Of a stretch of 64,000 nucleotides of DNA, positions 51,203 through 60,333 are shown piece by piece. Position 1 is the stretch's first letter. Each line of letters opens with the position of its first letter. The notes under the pieces were generated by a model. That model saw only the letters and a list, made by a program, of their open reading frames with translations, was not told the DNA's origin and searched no databases. The translations under genes and the position numbers were made by a program. Source of the DNA: Brumimicrobium sp041655765 (lineage in GTDB: Bacteria; Bacteroidota; Bacteroidia; Flavobacteriales_D; Crocinitomicaceae); NCBI GenBank assembly GCA_041655765.1, contig JBBAEU010000008.1:49502-113501 (forward strand). The letters are read 5' to 3'.

Positions 51203-54200
51203 ATGAAAAACATATACTTAGCAACACTACTTTTTGTAATATCAATTTCATCTTTATGGGCTCAAAGTGAACGTAAACGTGCGAATTTTTGGCATTTCGG
51301 TTCAAACGCAGGTTTAGAATTTACTTGTCCACCTCCAGAAAGTTTTAGTGGTAGTCCTCTCTCTAGTATCGAAGGTTCAGCATCTATCTCTGATCTTAAT
51401 GGGAATTTATTGATGTTTACCGACGGAGCTACCGTTTGGGATGCAAATAATAATGTAATGCCCAATGGGACTGGATTAATGGGACATCAATCATCCGTTC
51501 AATCTGCAGTCATTGTTCCTCACCCTGGAAATGCTGATCGGTATTTTATTTTTACAGCTGGAACTTCATTAGAAGATAATGGTTTGATTGGAATACGTTT
51601 TAGTGAAGTTGACATGACGCTAAATGGCGGTTTTGGAGATGTACTAGCTGCGAATAAAAATACACTTTTATTTGCACCAAATGAAGAGAAATTGACAGCG
51701 GTCGAAAATGCTGCAGGAAATGGATATTGGGTTATTGGACAAGAAAAGTCAACCAATATTTGGCATGCTTATGAAGTAACTGCTGCTGGAGTTAATACGA
51801 CACCTGTGACTTCTACAACAGGGCCTCCAGCAAGACCGGATAATTCACTTGGTGCAAAGTTTTCTCCAGATGGAACGATGTTGGTTACTCAAAATGTTTG
51901 CGGATCAGGAATGGGGTCTAATCCAAATCTTACCTTATATGGATTTGATAATGCAACGGGTGTACTTACGTTTTTATGGGATGATTGTGGAGCAGCAGGC
52001 TTTAAATTAGAATTTTCACCCGATTGTACAAAGTTATATACTGCAAGTACACTAGGAATATTTCAATATGATCTTGCTGCTGGAGCAGACATCTCAGATG
52101 GAGCTGCAATTATTGCGTCTAAAGTTCAAATTGGTTCAGGTAATAGTCCGCTTCAATTGGGAAATGATTGCAAAATTTATGTTGGGAGTAGTGGATTCGG
52201 TGGTGGTAGTTCAATCGGTGTAATTAACAAACCAAATCTAGCAGGAACGGCTTGTGATTTTATTCCGAATTACTTAACATTAGTAAGTGGGACATCACAA
52301 CAGCGATTTCCAAATTTTGTTCAATCGTTTTTTACCAATGACTGTGATAATATAGATTTTGATCTAATCCCGCAAGATGCTGGTTGTAATTCTGATGGAG
52401 AAATAGAACTCATCATAACTCAAGGAGTTGGTCCTTTTTCCTTCGAATGGTCTAACGGTGAAACAACACAAAATATCTCTGGATTGAGTGGAGGATGGTA
52501 TTCTGTTACCGTAACAGATTTTAATATGTGTCCACATAAAGATAGTGTTTTTATTAATCAACCACCAACAGCCTTAATTGATAACGCTGTTATAACTGAT
52601 ATTTCAAGTTGTGGCGGGTCTGATGGTGCAATTGATTTGACAATTAGTTCAGTTGGAGGTTCCAGTGAAGATATTATTGTGGAAGACTTTGAAACGGACG
52701 GAGCAGGGACAAGATATACCCTCGTCGGTGCAGAAAATCAAATAAACCGATTTTTCAAGCAAGGAAATTCTATGAATTTTACCCAAGCAATATCAGGACA
52801 AAACAATTTAAATTATTTCGGCGCAAGAAGAACAACAACACTTCCAGCTATATTGACATTAAACCCTGAAGTAATCACAGGGTATTCAAATCTAGAACTT
52901 TGTATTCTACTTGCTTCAGTCGGAAATGCAGACGCAAATGATGCTTACGATATTGAATATCGAATTGATGGTGGTACATGGACAAGTTTAGTAGCTTTTA
53001 GGCGAACTTCAACTTTTCCGTTTCGTATTGCTGAAGATTTAAATACCGATGGTGTAGGAGAAGGAATCCAATTGACGGAAACTTTCCAGAACTTCTGTTA
53101 TTCAATTCCAGCTACAGGAAACCAAATAGAAATTCGAGTAGTTACAAACGCGGCTAGTGTCCAATCTCAATTTGCTTTTGATTATATTCGTTTAACAGGA
53201 ATTCCACCTCAGACTTACACAGTTTTATGGTCAAACGGAGAAACAACAGATGATATTTCTGGAATAGGAATTGGAACTTACGATGTAGAGATTACAACTT
53301 CTTCAGGGTGTGTTGTTAACGAAAGTTATACATTAGTTGACCCGTGTACTTTGCTTGCTTCATTTATTCCTTCGGAAACATCGATTTGTGAGGGAGAATC
53401 CATCACATTTACGGATAATTCAAGTGGTCTAAATATTGTGAGTTGGGATTGGACGTTTAATGGCGGTACCCCTGCCACAGCTTCTACGCAAGGTCCACAT
53501 ACCGTTACCTTTAATACATCGGGAAGCTATGACATTATTCTTCAGGTTGAAGATGATTCAGGTGTTGTTGATGATACATTGATTTCAATTACGGTTAACG
53601 CACCTCCAACGGTTTCTGCATCAAATAACGGACCTTTATGTACAGGGTCAGATTTGGTACTGACAGCAACGGGTGGAACGAATTACGTTTGGTCAGGGCC
53701 TAATGGATTTTCAAGCAATACAAATCCTGCAGAATTGGATAATATTTCATTGGATGCCTTTGGCGTTTATACGGTGACAGTAACAGACGCTAACGGTTGT
53801 GAAAATACTGCTCAAACAACTTTGGCTATGGGTGATGCTCCAAGTTTATCTATTACGGGTACAGATGTTTCTTGTTTGGGCAACTCGGATGGTGAAGCTA
53901 CGGTTGTAGTAACAGGAGGAACACCAGATTATTCTTTTAGTTGGAGTCCTTCAGGGAGTACTTCTCAAAATGCAACTGGTTTATCTGCAGGGGTACATAC
54001 GGTTACTGTAACGGATGCAACTGGTTGTGCCATACAAGAAAGCATTACAATTGATAATTTACCACCAATGACTTTAACGTTTACTTCAACACCTTCTCAG
54101 TGTTTGGTTGACAATGGTGAGGCTACTGTTGTAGTGTCGGGAGGTACGCCAGACTATACATTTTCTTGGTCACCAGCTGGAGGAACTAATGCAACAACAA

Positions 54201-55270
54201 CACCAATTGGTGCGGGAGATTATACAGTTACCGTTACCGATGTAAATGGGTGCCAAGCTCAAGGTTCAGTTAACGTTGGAAGTGTTGATGGACCAGTATT
54301 ATCAATACAGACAGTTGAAAATGTATCTTGTTATGGCAGTGCAGATGGAAGCATTACAGTTCAGACAACTGGTGGCTCAATTCCATATATCTATAGCTGG
54401 ACTCCAGCAAGTGGAACGGATAATGAAGCAAATAATTTATCTCCAGGGACTTATTTAGTTACAGTCACTGATGATGCAGGTTGTACAGATGATTTGGAAA
54501 TAACTATAACTGAACCGCAGCAATTAGTGGTCGTTCCTTCAGTTATTCATTCAACATGCGGAATAGATGATGGAGAGATTTCACTTGATGTTACTGGTGG
54601 AAGTGGAGGTTATGATTTTAATTGGACACCAAATGTAAGTACTTCAAGTACGGCTTCAAATCTTGCTGTTGGAACATATCAAGTTGATGTAACAGATTCT
54701 GAAGGATGTTCTGAGACAGTTTCTGTAATAGTTGAAATAGGTTCGTCATTTTATTTAGATGCTTCTCCTGATGACGCTTTGATTTTACAAGGAGAAAGTA
54801 TTGATATAACTCTTGATATTGATCCAAATATTGTTATTGATGAAATTATTTGGACACCAACAGATGGATTGAGTTGTTCTGATTGTGACAATCCAACAGC
54901 TTCTCCGATGGAACCGACAATGTATATTGTGACTGTTATTGCTGATAATGGTTGCATGGCTTCAGATACTGTTTTTATTGACGTGAAAAAACCATGTGGT
55001 GAATTATTTGTGCCAAATATTTTCTCTCCTAACAAAGATGGAGTGAATGATGGTTTCTGTGTATATGGAAGCTGCGTCATTTCAATGGAGTTAACCATTT
55101 TTAATCGTTGGGGAGAAACTATTTTCTATACTGAAAATAGGAATGCTTGTTGGGATGGATATTTCCGTGGACAGTTGGTTCAATCTGGTGTATATACCTA
55201 TAAATTGGTCGCAACATTAGAGTCAGGCGAGACTGTTTTGGAATCAGGAAATGTGAATGTAGTTAGATAG
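51203..55270 (+). CDS. Large T9SS type B adhesin-like protein with SprB repeats and PKD domain
   Basis: 1355 residues. Signal peptide ends about 'SSLWAQ'. Residues 20-390 form a beta-propeller-like region common at the start of these proteins ('WHFGSNAGLEFTCPPPES', 'NADRYFIFTAG'). SprB repeats start near 391, 466, 889, 966, 1040 and 1115, each with 'SNGETTxxISGLSxGxYxVTVTD'-like sequence. The repeat that starts at 466 is interrupted by about 180 residues and resumes near 670. A PKD domain is at about 717-800. The last 90 residues ('LFVPNIFSPNKDGVNDGF' to 'ESGNVNVVR') are the type B gliding-motility sorting domain. It should be secreted and used in adhesion or gliding like SprB, though far shorter. 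Confidence 0.92.
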   Translation: MKNIYLATLLFVISISSLWAQSERKRANFWHFGSNAGLEFTCPPPESFSGSPLSSIEGSASISDLNGNLLMFTDGATVWDANNNVMPNGTGLMGHQSSVQSAVIVPHPGNADRYFIFTAGTSLEDNGLIGIRFSEVDMTLNGGFGDVLAANKNTLLFAPNEEKLTAVENAAGNGYWVIGQEKSTNIWHAYEVTAAGVNTTPVTSTTGPPARPDNSLGAKFSPDGTMLVTQNVCGSGMGSNPNLTLYGFDNATGVLTFLWDDCGAAGFKLEFSPDCTKLYTASTLGIFQYDLAAGADISDGAAIIASKVQIGSGNSPLQLGNDCKIYVGSSGFGGGSSIGVINKPNLAGTACDFIPNYLTLVSGTSQQRFPNFVQSFFTNDCDNIDFDLIPQDAGCNSDGEIELIITQGVGPFSFEWSNGETTQNISGLSGGWYSVTVTDFNMCPHKDSVFINQPPTALIDNAVITDISSCGGSDGAIDLTISSVGGSSEDIIVEDFETDGAGTRYTLVGAENQINRFFKQGNSMNFTQAISGQNNLNYFGARRTTTLPAILTLNPEVITGYSNLELCILLASVGNADANDAYDIEYRIDGGTWTSLVAFRRTSTFPFRIAEDLNTDGVGEGIQLTETFQNFCYSIPATGNQIEIRVVTNAASVQSQFAFDYIRLTGIPPQTYTVLWSNGETTDDISGIGIGTYDVEITTSSGCVVNESYTLVDPCTLLASFIPSETSICEGESITFTDNSSGLNIVSWDWTFNGGTPATASTQGPHTVTFNTSGSYDIILQVEDDSGVVDDTLISITVNAPPTVSASNNGPLCTGSDLVLTATGGTNYVWSGPNGFSSNTNPAELDNISLDAFGVYTVTVTDANGCENTAQTTLAMGDAPSLSITGTDVSCLGNSDGEATVVVTGGTPDYSFSWSPSGSTSQNATGLSAGVHTVTVTDATGCAIQESITIDNLPPMTLTFTSTPSQCLVDNGEATVVVSGGTPDYTFSWSPAGGTNATTTPIGAGDYTVTVTDVNGCQAQGSVNVGSVDGPVLSIQTVENVSCYGSADGSITVQTTGGSIPYIYSWTPASGTDNEANNLSPGTYLVTVTDDAGCTDDLEITITEPQQLVVVPSVIHSTCGIDDGEISLDVTGGSGGYDFNWTPNVSTSSTASNLAVGTYQVDVTDSEGCSETVSVIVEIGSSFYLDASPDDALILQGESIDITLDIDPNIVIDEIIWTPTDGLSCSDCDNPTASPMEPTMYIVTVIADNGCMASDTVFIDVKKPCGELFVPNIFSPNKDGVNDGFCVYGSCVISMELTIFNRWGETIFYTENRNACWDGYFRGQLVQSGVYTYKLVATLESGETVLESGNVNVVR

Positions 55271-55437
55271 TAAAAGATTTAGATTTTTTTATTGTAGCTT
55301 GTTTCAGGTTCGTTATGCGAACCCTCTAAAAATATATTATCACCATTCTTCTTGTTGATAATAATCTAAAACTTCATGATTTATAACATATTCATCGAAT
55401 ATTTTATTTGAACTCCTGTTTTTGTAAAATAAAATCC

Positions 55438-55445
55438 TAATTTTG
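55438..55445 (+). promoter_or_regulatory. -7 box TAATTTTG upstream of the SAM hydroxide adenosyltransferase gene
   Basis: Exact TAnnTTTG match 20 bases before ATG 55466. Confidence 0.5.
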
Positions 55446-55465
55446 ATACAGAATTATTCAAAGAC

Positions 55466-56326
55466 ATGAGCATCATTACGCTGACAACAGATATGGGACT
55501 GCAAGATTATTACGTTGCTGCATTGAAAGGGAGGATTCTTTCTTTAAAACCAGGTGTTCGTATTGTTGATATTTCCCATACAGTTAGTCCTTTTAAAGTT
55601 ACCGAAGCAGCATACTTAATCAGAAATGCAATGAAAGAATTTCCTGCAGGAACAATTCATATAATTGGTGTGGACGCAGAGCCTCTGATTAATTTTTCAC
55701 GACCCGAAGAAAGTATTTATCCTACCATTGTTGAATATAATCAGCAATATTTTGTAGGAGCAGACAATGGTGTGTTTAGCTTGATTCTCGGAAATAAAGA
55801 GCCCGACGGAATTTGGAGGTTAGAAGGCGTTTTGTCTTCTCCTCAATTGATGAATTTTTCAACTAAAAATATATTGGCTCCTGCAGCCATTAAAATTCTA
55901 AATGGAGAAAAATTAGAGAGTTTTTGCTCTCGAGTAGAGTCAATTTATAGAATGATTCCATTATCACCTGTAATTGACGGACATACCTTAAGAGGGGTTG
56001 TTTCCTATATCGACCATTATGGAAATGCAATTACAAATATAACGAAATCAGATTTTGAAGATGTTGGAAAAAATGTTCCTTTTGTAATCTATTTCAAAAG
56101 AAAGGAATATTACATTGACCAGATTTCTTTAGGATATAACGAGGTTCAAAAAGGAGAGAAAGTAGCCATTTTTAATGATGCTGGATTTTTAGAAATTGCC
56201 ATCAACAAAGGAACACCAGGAAACGGAGGAGGAGCGAGTTCGTTGCTTGGATTAAGGGTAAACGATATTATTCGTATTGAATTCACTCCACGAGGTTCCA
56301 AAGCAACAATTGAATCATTATTTTAA
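55466..56326 (+). CDS. SAM hydroxide adenosyltransferase (DUF62 family)
   Basis: 286 residues. The opening 'SIITLTTDMGLQDYYVAALKG' is the DUF62 signature, with 'VDISHTVSPFKVTEAAYLIRNA' and the C-terminal domain 'LRGVVSYIDHYGNAITNITKS' containing the substrate asparagine. DUF62 proteins hydrolyse S-adenosylmethionine to adenosine and methionine and share fold with fluorinase and chlorinase enzymes. The chlorinase/fluorinase specific residues cannot be checked here, so hydrolysis is the default. Its end lies 16 bases before the DUF6495 start used here, so the two genes form an operon. Confidence 0.9.
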   Translation: MSIITLTTDMGLQDYYVAALKGRILSLKPGVRIVDISHTVSPFKVTEAAYLIRNAMKEFPAGTIHIIGVDAEPLINFSRPEESIYPTIVEYNQQYFVGADNGVFSLILGNKEPDGIWRLEGVLSSPQLMNFSTKNILAPAAIKILNGEKLESFCSRVESIYRMIPLSPVIDGHTLRGVVSYIDHYGNAITNITKSDFEDVGKNVPFVIYFKRKEYYIDQISLGYNEVQKGEKVAIFNDAGFLEIAINKGTPGNGGGASSLLGLRVNDIIRIEFTPRGSKATIESLF

Positions 56327-56342
56327 GATAAAGGATAAAGAG

Positions 56343-56819
56343 ATGAAATACGCACGACTTTCATTGGCAGATTTAAAAGATTTAGAGAAAGAATTCATTG
56401 AATTTTTGGTTGTCAACGGAATCGAAGCCAAAGACTGGGAGAGAATAAAAGAAGAGGAAATTGAAAAAGCTGAAGCCATCATCGACCAATTTAGTGATGT
56501 GATTTGGGAAGGGGTTTTAAGAAAAATAGATATGGTTGAAAAAAGAACAAGTAATTCCTTAACCATTTCCCGCATTCGGCTAAACGAGATGGAAACACTT
56601 TATTTTGAAGTTGATGATGAGAACATAGATTTAATGAAAGAGGAATCAATTGATAAAGTCCTTTCTGAATTTGAATCTTTCAAGCCTAAATACAACAAGG
56701 TTGATCTCAGTTATAATTTAACAGAATCTGAATATCTTTTTGGATTGATTAGGACAGGGTTTTATATTACGAAAAAGCCAGAATATCATTCAGTTTTGGA
56801 TAAATTATCAAAGGAGTAA
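56343..56819 (+). CDS. DUF6495 family protein
   Basis: 158 residues from ATG 56343 ('MKYARLSLADLKDLEKEF'). A longer frame begins at 56277 inside the preceding gene, but homologues start at the MKYxRL motif. The sequence is acidic and helical with 'IEAKDWERIKEEEIEKAEAI' and 'DQFSDVIWEGVLRKIDMVEK', matching DUF6495. Function unknown; probably cytoplasmic. It follows DUF62 at a distance of 16 bases. It converges with the leucine-rich repeat gene. Confidence 0.83.
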   Translation: MKYARLSLADLKDLEKEFIEFLVVNGIEAKDWERIKEEEIEKAEAIIDQFSDVIWEGVLRKIDMVEKRTSNSLTISRIRLNEMETLYFEVDDENIDLMKEESIDKVLSEFESFKPKYNKVDLSYNLTESEYLFGLIRTGFYITKKPEYHSVLDKLSKE

Positions 56820-56825
56820 AACGTT

Positions 56826-57413
56826 CTAATGGTCTAAACAATTACAAGGTTTATCAAAATAAACTTTTGTATTTGGAAATGCCTCTATCCATTTCTTTAC
56901 AAACGAAGTTGCGTAAGTATTGCCACGAAAATCAATAACCTCCAATTGTTTCAACTCGGTAAAAGCGAGGTCAATTTCTTCAAAAAGGTTATCCCAGGCA
57001 TCTAAATAACGTAGTTTTTTCAAATTTCCAATGGATGCAGTAATTTTTGTAATGTTGTTACGGCTGATATCTAACCAAAGCAAATTTGAAAGTGATGTGA
57101 TTTCTTCTGAAATATCAATAAGTTTGTTTCGATGCAAATAAAGAAATTCCAACGCTGTAAAATCCTTGAAAAATTCAGGCAATGTTGTTAATCTATTTCT
57201 GTTGAGGTTTAATCCTTTTAGGTGTTTGAAATTTTTAAGTTCTTCAGGAACTGATTCTAATTTGCGTTTTGACAAATCAATCGCAAAAACTTCATCATTA
57301 TTTAGAGAAATTGCTTCTTCTAATGAGTAATAATGGAGTGTATCCTTGATGGTCTGAGCAAAAGAAAAACTACCAATTATTATCAGAAATCCAAGTGTGA
57401 AGAGTTTGTTCAT
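56826..57413 (-). CDS. Secreted leucine-rich repeat protein
   Basis: 195 residues. Signal peptide ends about 'GSFSFAQ'. Then five to six leucine-rich repeats with the pattern LxxLxLxxNxLxxLP: 'LKGLNLNRNRLTTLPEF', 'LEFLYLHRNKLIDISEE', 'LLWLDISRNNITKI', 'LRYLDAWDNLFEEI', 'LEVIDFRGNTYATSF'. The short LRR fold suggests protein-protein contact in the periplasm or on the surface. No sorting domain is present. It overlaps the end of ribF by 44 bases and is translated from the same transcript; no functional link to riboflavin is evident. Confidence 0.88.
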   Translation of the reverse strand: MNKLFTLGFLIIIGSFSFAQTIKDTLHYYSLEEAISLNNDEVFAIDLSKRKLESVPEELKNFKHLKGLNLNRNRLTTLPEFFKDFTALEFLYLHRNKLIDISEEITSLSNLLWLDISRNNITKITASIGNLKKLRYLDAWDNLFEEIDLAFTELKQLEVIDFRGNTYATSFVKKWIEAFPNTKVYFDKPCNCLDH

Positions 57414-58314
57414 CTTTTTTCATTTCGTTTATTAAATCATCGGTATTATCAAACTTCATATCTCCGCGGATATATTTTAACAATCTAATACGCAAATATT
57501 TACCGTAAAGATTTCCCTCAAAATTGATAAGATATACTTCGATTGAAAGTTCACCAGAGTCATTGATTGTTGGTCGATTTCCTATACTTAACAAAGCAAA
57601 CCGTTGCTCCCCATCTGGCAAATCTACCTTTGCTGCATACACACCATTTTTAGGTATAATCTTAATGTCACTTTCAATATCGATATTTGCAGTGGGAAAA
57701 CCAAGTTCTGTACCAAGTTTTTGACCATGAATAACTTTACCGTTAATTTCAAAAGGTTCACCAAGATAAATATTTGCCAATTCAATATCGCCCATTTTTA
57801 AGGCTTCTCGAATTTTTGTAGAACTTATATTTACCTCGTCAACCTCTTTCGCTCCAATTTCGATAACTTCAAAATCATAGATTGGTGCTAAATCTTTCAA
57901 TATATTAATATCACCTTCCCGATTTCGCCCAAAGTGATGGTCGTAACCAATAACCAACGTTTTTACTTTTAGTTTATTCACCAAATAATCACGCACAAAC
58001 TCAACAGGTGGAATCCGCGAGAACTCTTTTGTAAAAGGATAAGCAATAATGTTTTTAAGTCCAAATCTTCTTAATTTTGCCACCTTCTCCTCTTGCGTTT
58101 GGATTAATTTTAATCCATGAGACTCTGGAAATAGGACCAATCTTGGGTGAGGATAGAATGTAAATAAAACCGATTCTCCGCCATGTTTCTCGGCTACATC
58201 ATTCAATTGTTTGATGATCTTTTGATGACCCAAATGTACGCCATCAAAGGTTCCAATTGTTAAAACTGGAAAAGGGATTTCTTCTACTGCGTCAAAATCT
58301 TTAAAAATCTTCAC
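57370..58314 (-). CDS. ribF: Bifunctional riboflavin kinase/FAD synthetase
   Basis: 314 residues if translated from GTG 58314 ('VKIFKDFDAVEEIPFPVLTI'). The N-terminal FAD synthetase half has 'TIGTFDGVHLGHQKII' (nucleotidyltransferase HxGH), 'VLFTFYPHPRLVLFP' and 'VIGYDHHFGRNREGDI'. The C-terminal riboflavin kinase half has 'GEPFEINGKVIHGQKLGTEL' and 'GFPTANIDI'. It makes FMN and FAD. The longer ATG frames at 58401 and 58353 are unlikely because a TATATTTG box lies at 58329-58336, downstream of them, 14 bases before the GTG. The final 44 bases overlap the LRR gene. Confidence 0.93.
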   Translation of the reverse strand: MKIFKDFDAVEEIPFPVLTIGTFDGVHLGHQKIIKQLNDVAEKHGGESVLFTFYPHPRLVLFPESHGLKLIQTQEEKVAKLRRFGLKNIIAYPFTKEFSRIPPVEFVRDYLVNKLKVKTLVIGYDHHFGRNREGDINILKDLAPIYDFEVIEIGAKEVDEVNISSTKIREALKMGDIELANIYLGEPFEINGKVIHGQKLGTELGFPTANIDIESDIKIIPKNGVYAAKVDLPDGEQRFALLSIGNRPTINDSGELSIEVYLINFEGNLYGKYLRIRLLKYIRGDMKFDNTDDLINEMKKDEQTLHTWISDNNW

Positions 58315-58328
58315 GTAATTTTTTTCTA

Positions 58329-58336
58329 CAAATATA
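58329..58336 (-). promoter_or_regulatory. -7 box TATATTTG that sets the ribF start
   Basis: Exact TAnnTTTG match, 14 bases before GTG 58314. Since it lies inside the longer reading frame it argues against starts further upstream. Confidence 0.55.
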
Positions 58337-58478
58337 AATAATTCGCCTATCATTTCGTTTGAAATGTTGTTTAATGGTAAATTATTTAAAATTAAAATCA
58401 TTATGCTTGCATAGTATTAGATTAATTTTTATATTTACATCAAGATAATAGATTATTAACAATAAAATTTATAGTAAT

Positions 58479-60263
58479 ATGGCAGAAGAAAAAGCAATTA
58501 TCGGCGGAGAATTTATCATTCGAGATACAAAGCCTGAAGATATTTTTATTCCTGAAGAATGGAATGAAGAACAACTAATGATTGCAAAAATGTGTGAAGA
58601 TTTCTTGGAACAAGAAGTTACACCTAACTTGGATAGGATTGATGCAATGGAAGAAGGTTTGATGCCTTCACTTCTTGAGAAAGCTGGAGAGTTGGGGCTG
58701 TTGAGTTTATCAATTCCTGAAGAATTAGGAGGAATGGGGACAGACTTCAAGACGACATTATTGGCAACCGAAAAATTAGGAGCAGGATTCTCATTTTCTG
58801 TTGCTTATGGTGCCCACACAGGAATTGGAACGCTTCCTCTTTTATATTATGGAAATAAAGAGCAAAAACAAAGGTATATTCCAAAATTGGCAACAGGTGA
58901 ATGGAAAGCTTCTTATTGTTTAACTGAGCCATCGGCAGGGTCGGATGCTAATTCTGGGAAATCCAAAGCGGTTTTATCTAAAGATGGAAAACATTATATC
59001 CTAAACGGACAAAAGATGTGGATTACAAATGCTGGTTTTGCTGATTTATTCACTGTTTTTGCGAAAATTGACGATGATGAAAAATTATCAGCATTTTTGG
59101 TTGAAGCAGATTCTGAAGGAATTACGTTGAACCCAGAAGAGGATAAAATGGGAATTCGTGGTTCATCAACTAGACAAGTATTCTTTAACGACGTAAAAGT
59201 GCCGGTTGAAAATTTACTTTCTGAAAGAGAAAACGGTTTTAAAATTGCATTAAATATCTTAAATATTGGCCGTATTAAATTAGGATTGGGTGTTTTAGGT
59301 GGTGCAAAGGTTGCAATTGATGAGTCAATTAAATATGCAAACGAAAGAGAACAATTTGGTCGTCCAATTTCTAAATATGGTGCAATTCGTCATAAAATTG
59401 CAGAGCAAACAATCCGCACTTTTGTTAACGAATCTGCTATGTACCGTGCAGGACAAAACATTGAAGATGCAATTATAGCTTTAAAAGAAGGGGGAATGGA
59501 TGCAAATCAAGCAGTATTGAAAGGAATCGAGCAGTTTGCACCAGAATGTGCCATCGTAAAAGTTTCTGGATCTGAACTATTAGATTTTGTTGTTGATGAA
59601 GCAGTTCAAATTCATGGTGGAATTGGTTATTCTAGCGAATCTGGAGTAGAAAGAGCATACCGTGACTCTCGTATCAATCGAATTTTCGAAGGAACTAACG
59701 AAATTAATCGAATGCTTACAGTAAACATGGTCTTACGTAAAGCGATGAAAGGAGAATTAGACTTGATGGGCCCTGCAATGGCAGTTGCAAATGAATTAAT
59801 GAGTATTCCAGAATTTGGAGATGCACCTGAAGGAACATTTGCTGAAGAACGTAAAGCATTAACTGGATTCAAAAAATCTATTTTGATGGTTGCAGGTTCA
59901 GCTGTTCAAAAATTAATGCAATCTTTAGCAAAAGAGCAAGAGGTATTGATGAACATTGCTGATATGTCAATTGATACATATTTAGCCGAATCTGTTCTTC
60001 TTCGCGTGGAAAAATTAATCAGCATGCGGGGAGAGGAGGCTTGTCAAGACGAAATCGCAATTGTTAAAACTTATTTCTACGATATTGCAGATAAGATTAA
60101 CAAATCGGGAAGAGACGCAATCAATGCTTTTTCGGAAGGAGACGAAGGAAAAATGATGTTAATGGGAATGAAACGCTTCACAAAAATTGCGCCTTTTAAC
60201 TCTAAGGAAGCTCGTCAACGAATTGCTGTAAGGGTTATTGAAGCTGGGAAGTATAACTTCTAA
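58479..60263 (+). CDS. Acyl-CoA dehydrogenase (long form, VLCAD-like)
   Basis: 594 residues, FAD-dependent. It shows the ACAD blocks: 'GFSFSVAYGAHTGIGTLPLL', 'YCLTEPSAGSDANSGKSKAV', 'QKMWITNAGFADLFTVFAKI', 'ANEREQFGRPISKYGAIRHK', and the catalytic glutamate in 'RIFEGTNEINRML'. The C-terminal 180 residues beyond the ACAD core resemble the extension of very-long-chain acyl-CoA dehydrogenases. It catalyses the first step of fatty acid beta-oxidation. Chain length is inferred. A TATATTTA box with a TTG 20 bases before it lies upstream. A bidirectional terminator separates it from fabD. Confidence 0.93.
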   Translation: MAEEKAIIGGEFIIRDTKPEDIFIPEEWNEEQLMIAKMCEDFLEQEVTPNLDRIDAMEEGLMPSLLEKAGELGLLSLSIPEELGGMGTDFKTTLLATEKLGAGFSFSVAYGAHTGIGTLPLLYYGNKEQKQRYIPKLATGEWKASYCLTEPSAGSDANSGKSKAVLSKDGKHYILNGQKMWITNAGFADLFTVFAKIDDDEKLSAFLVEADSEGITLNPEEDKMGIRGSSTRQVFFNDVKVPVENLLSERENGFKIALNILNIGRIKLGLGVLGGAKVAIDESIKYANEREQFGRPISKYGAIRHKIAEQTIRTFVNESAMYRAGQNIEDAIIALKEGGMDANQAVLKGIEQFAPECAIVKVSGSELLDFVVDEAVQIHGGIGYSSESGVERAYRDSRINRIFEGTNEINRMLTVNMVLRKAMKGELDLMGPAMAVANELMSIPEFGDAPEGTFAEERKALTGFKKSILMVAGSAVQKLMQSLAKEQEVLMNIADMSIDTYLAESVLLRVEKLISMRGEEACQDEIAIVKTYFYDIADKINKSGRDAINAFSEGDEGKMMLMGMKRFTKIAPFNSKEARQRIAVRVIEAGKYNF

Positions 60264-60285
60264 GGAAAGTAAATCTTAAGTTCAA

Positions 60286-60319
60286 AAAAAAACGGCGTAT
60301 TAGTGTGTGCCGTTTTTTT
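60286..60319. terminator. Bidirectional terminator between acyl-CoA dehydrogenase and fabD
   Basis: 11-bp stem AAAAAAACGGC/GCCGTTTTTTT with a 12-base loop between convergent genes. Both strands end in T-runs, so it can serve both genes. Confidence 0.85.
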
Positions 60320-60333
60320 GTATTTTTAAAATT

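Noticed and set aside
55306..55324. Terminator after the SprB-like gene
   Set aside because: A 6-bp stem GGTTCG/CGAACC with a 5-base loop exists but no T-run follows on either strand.
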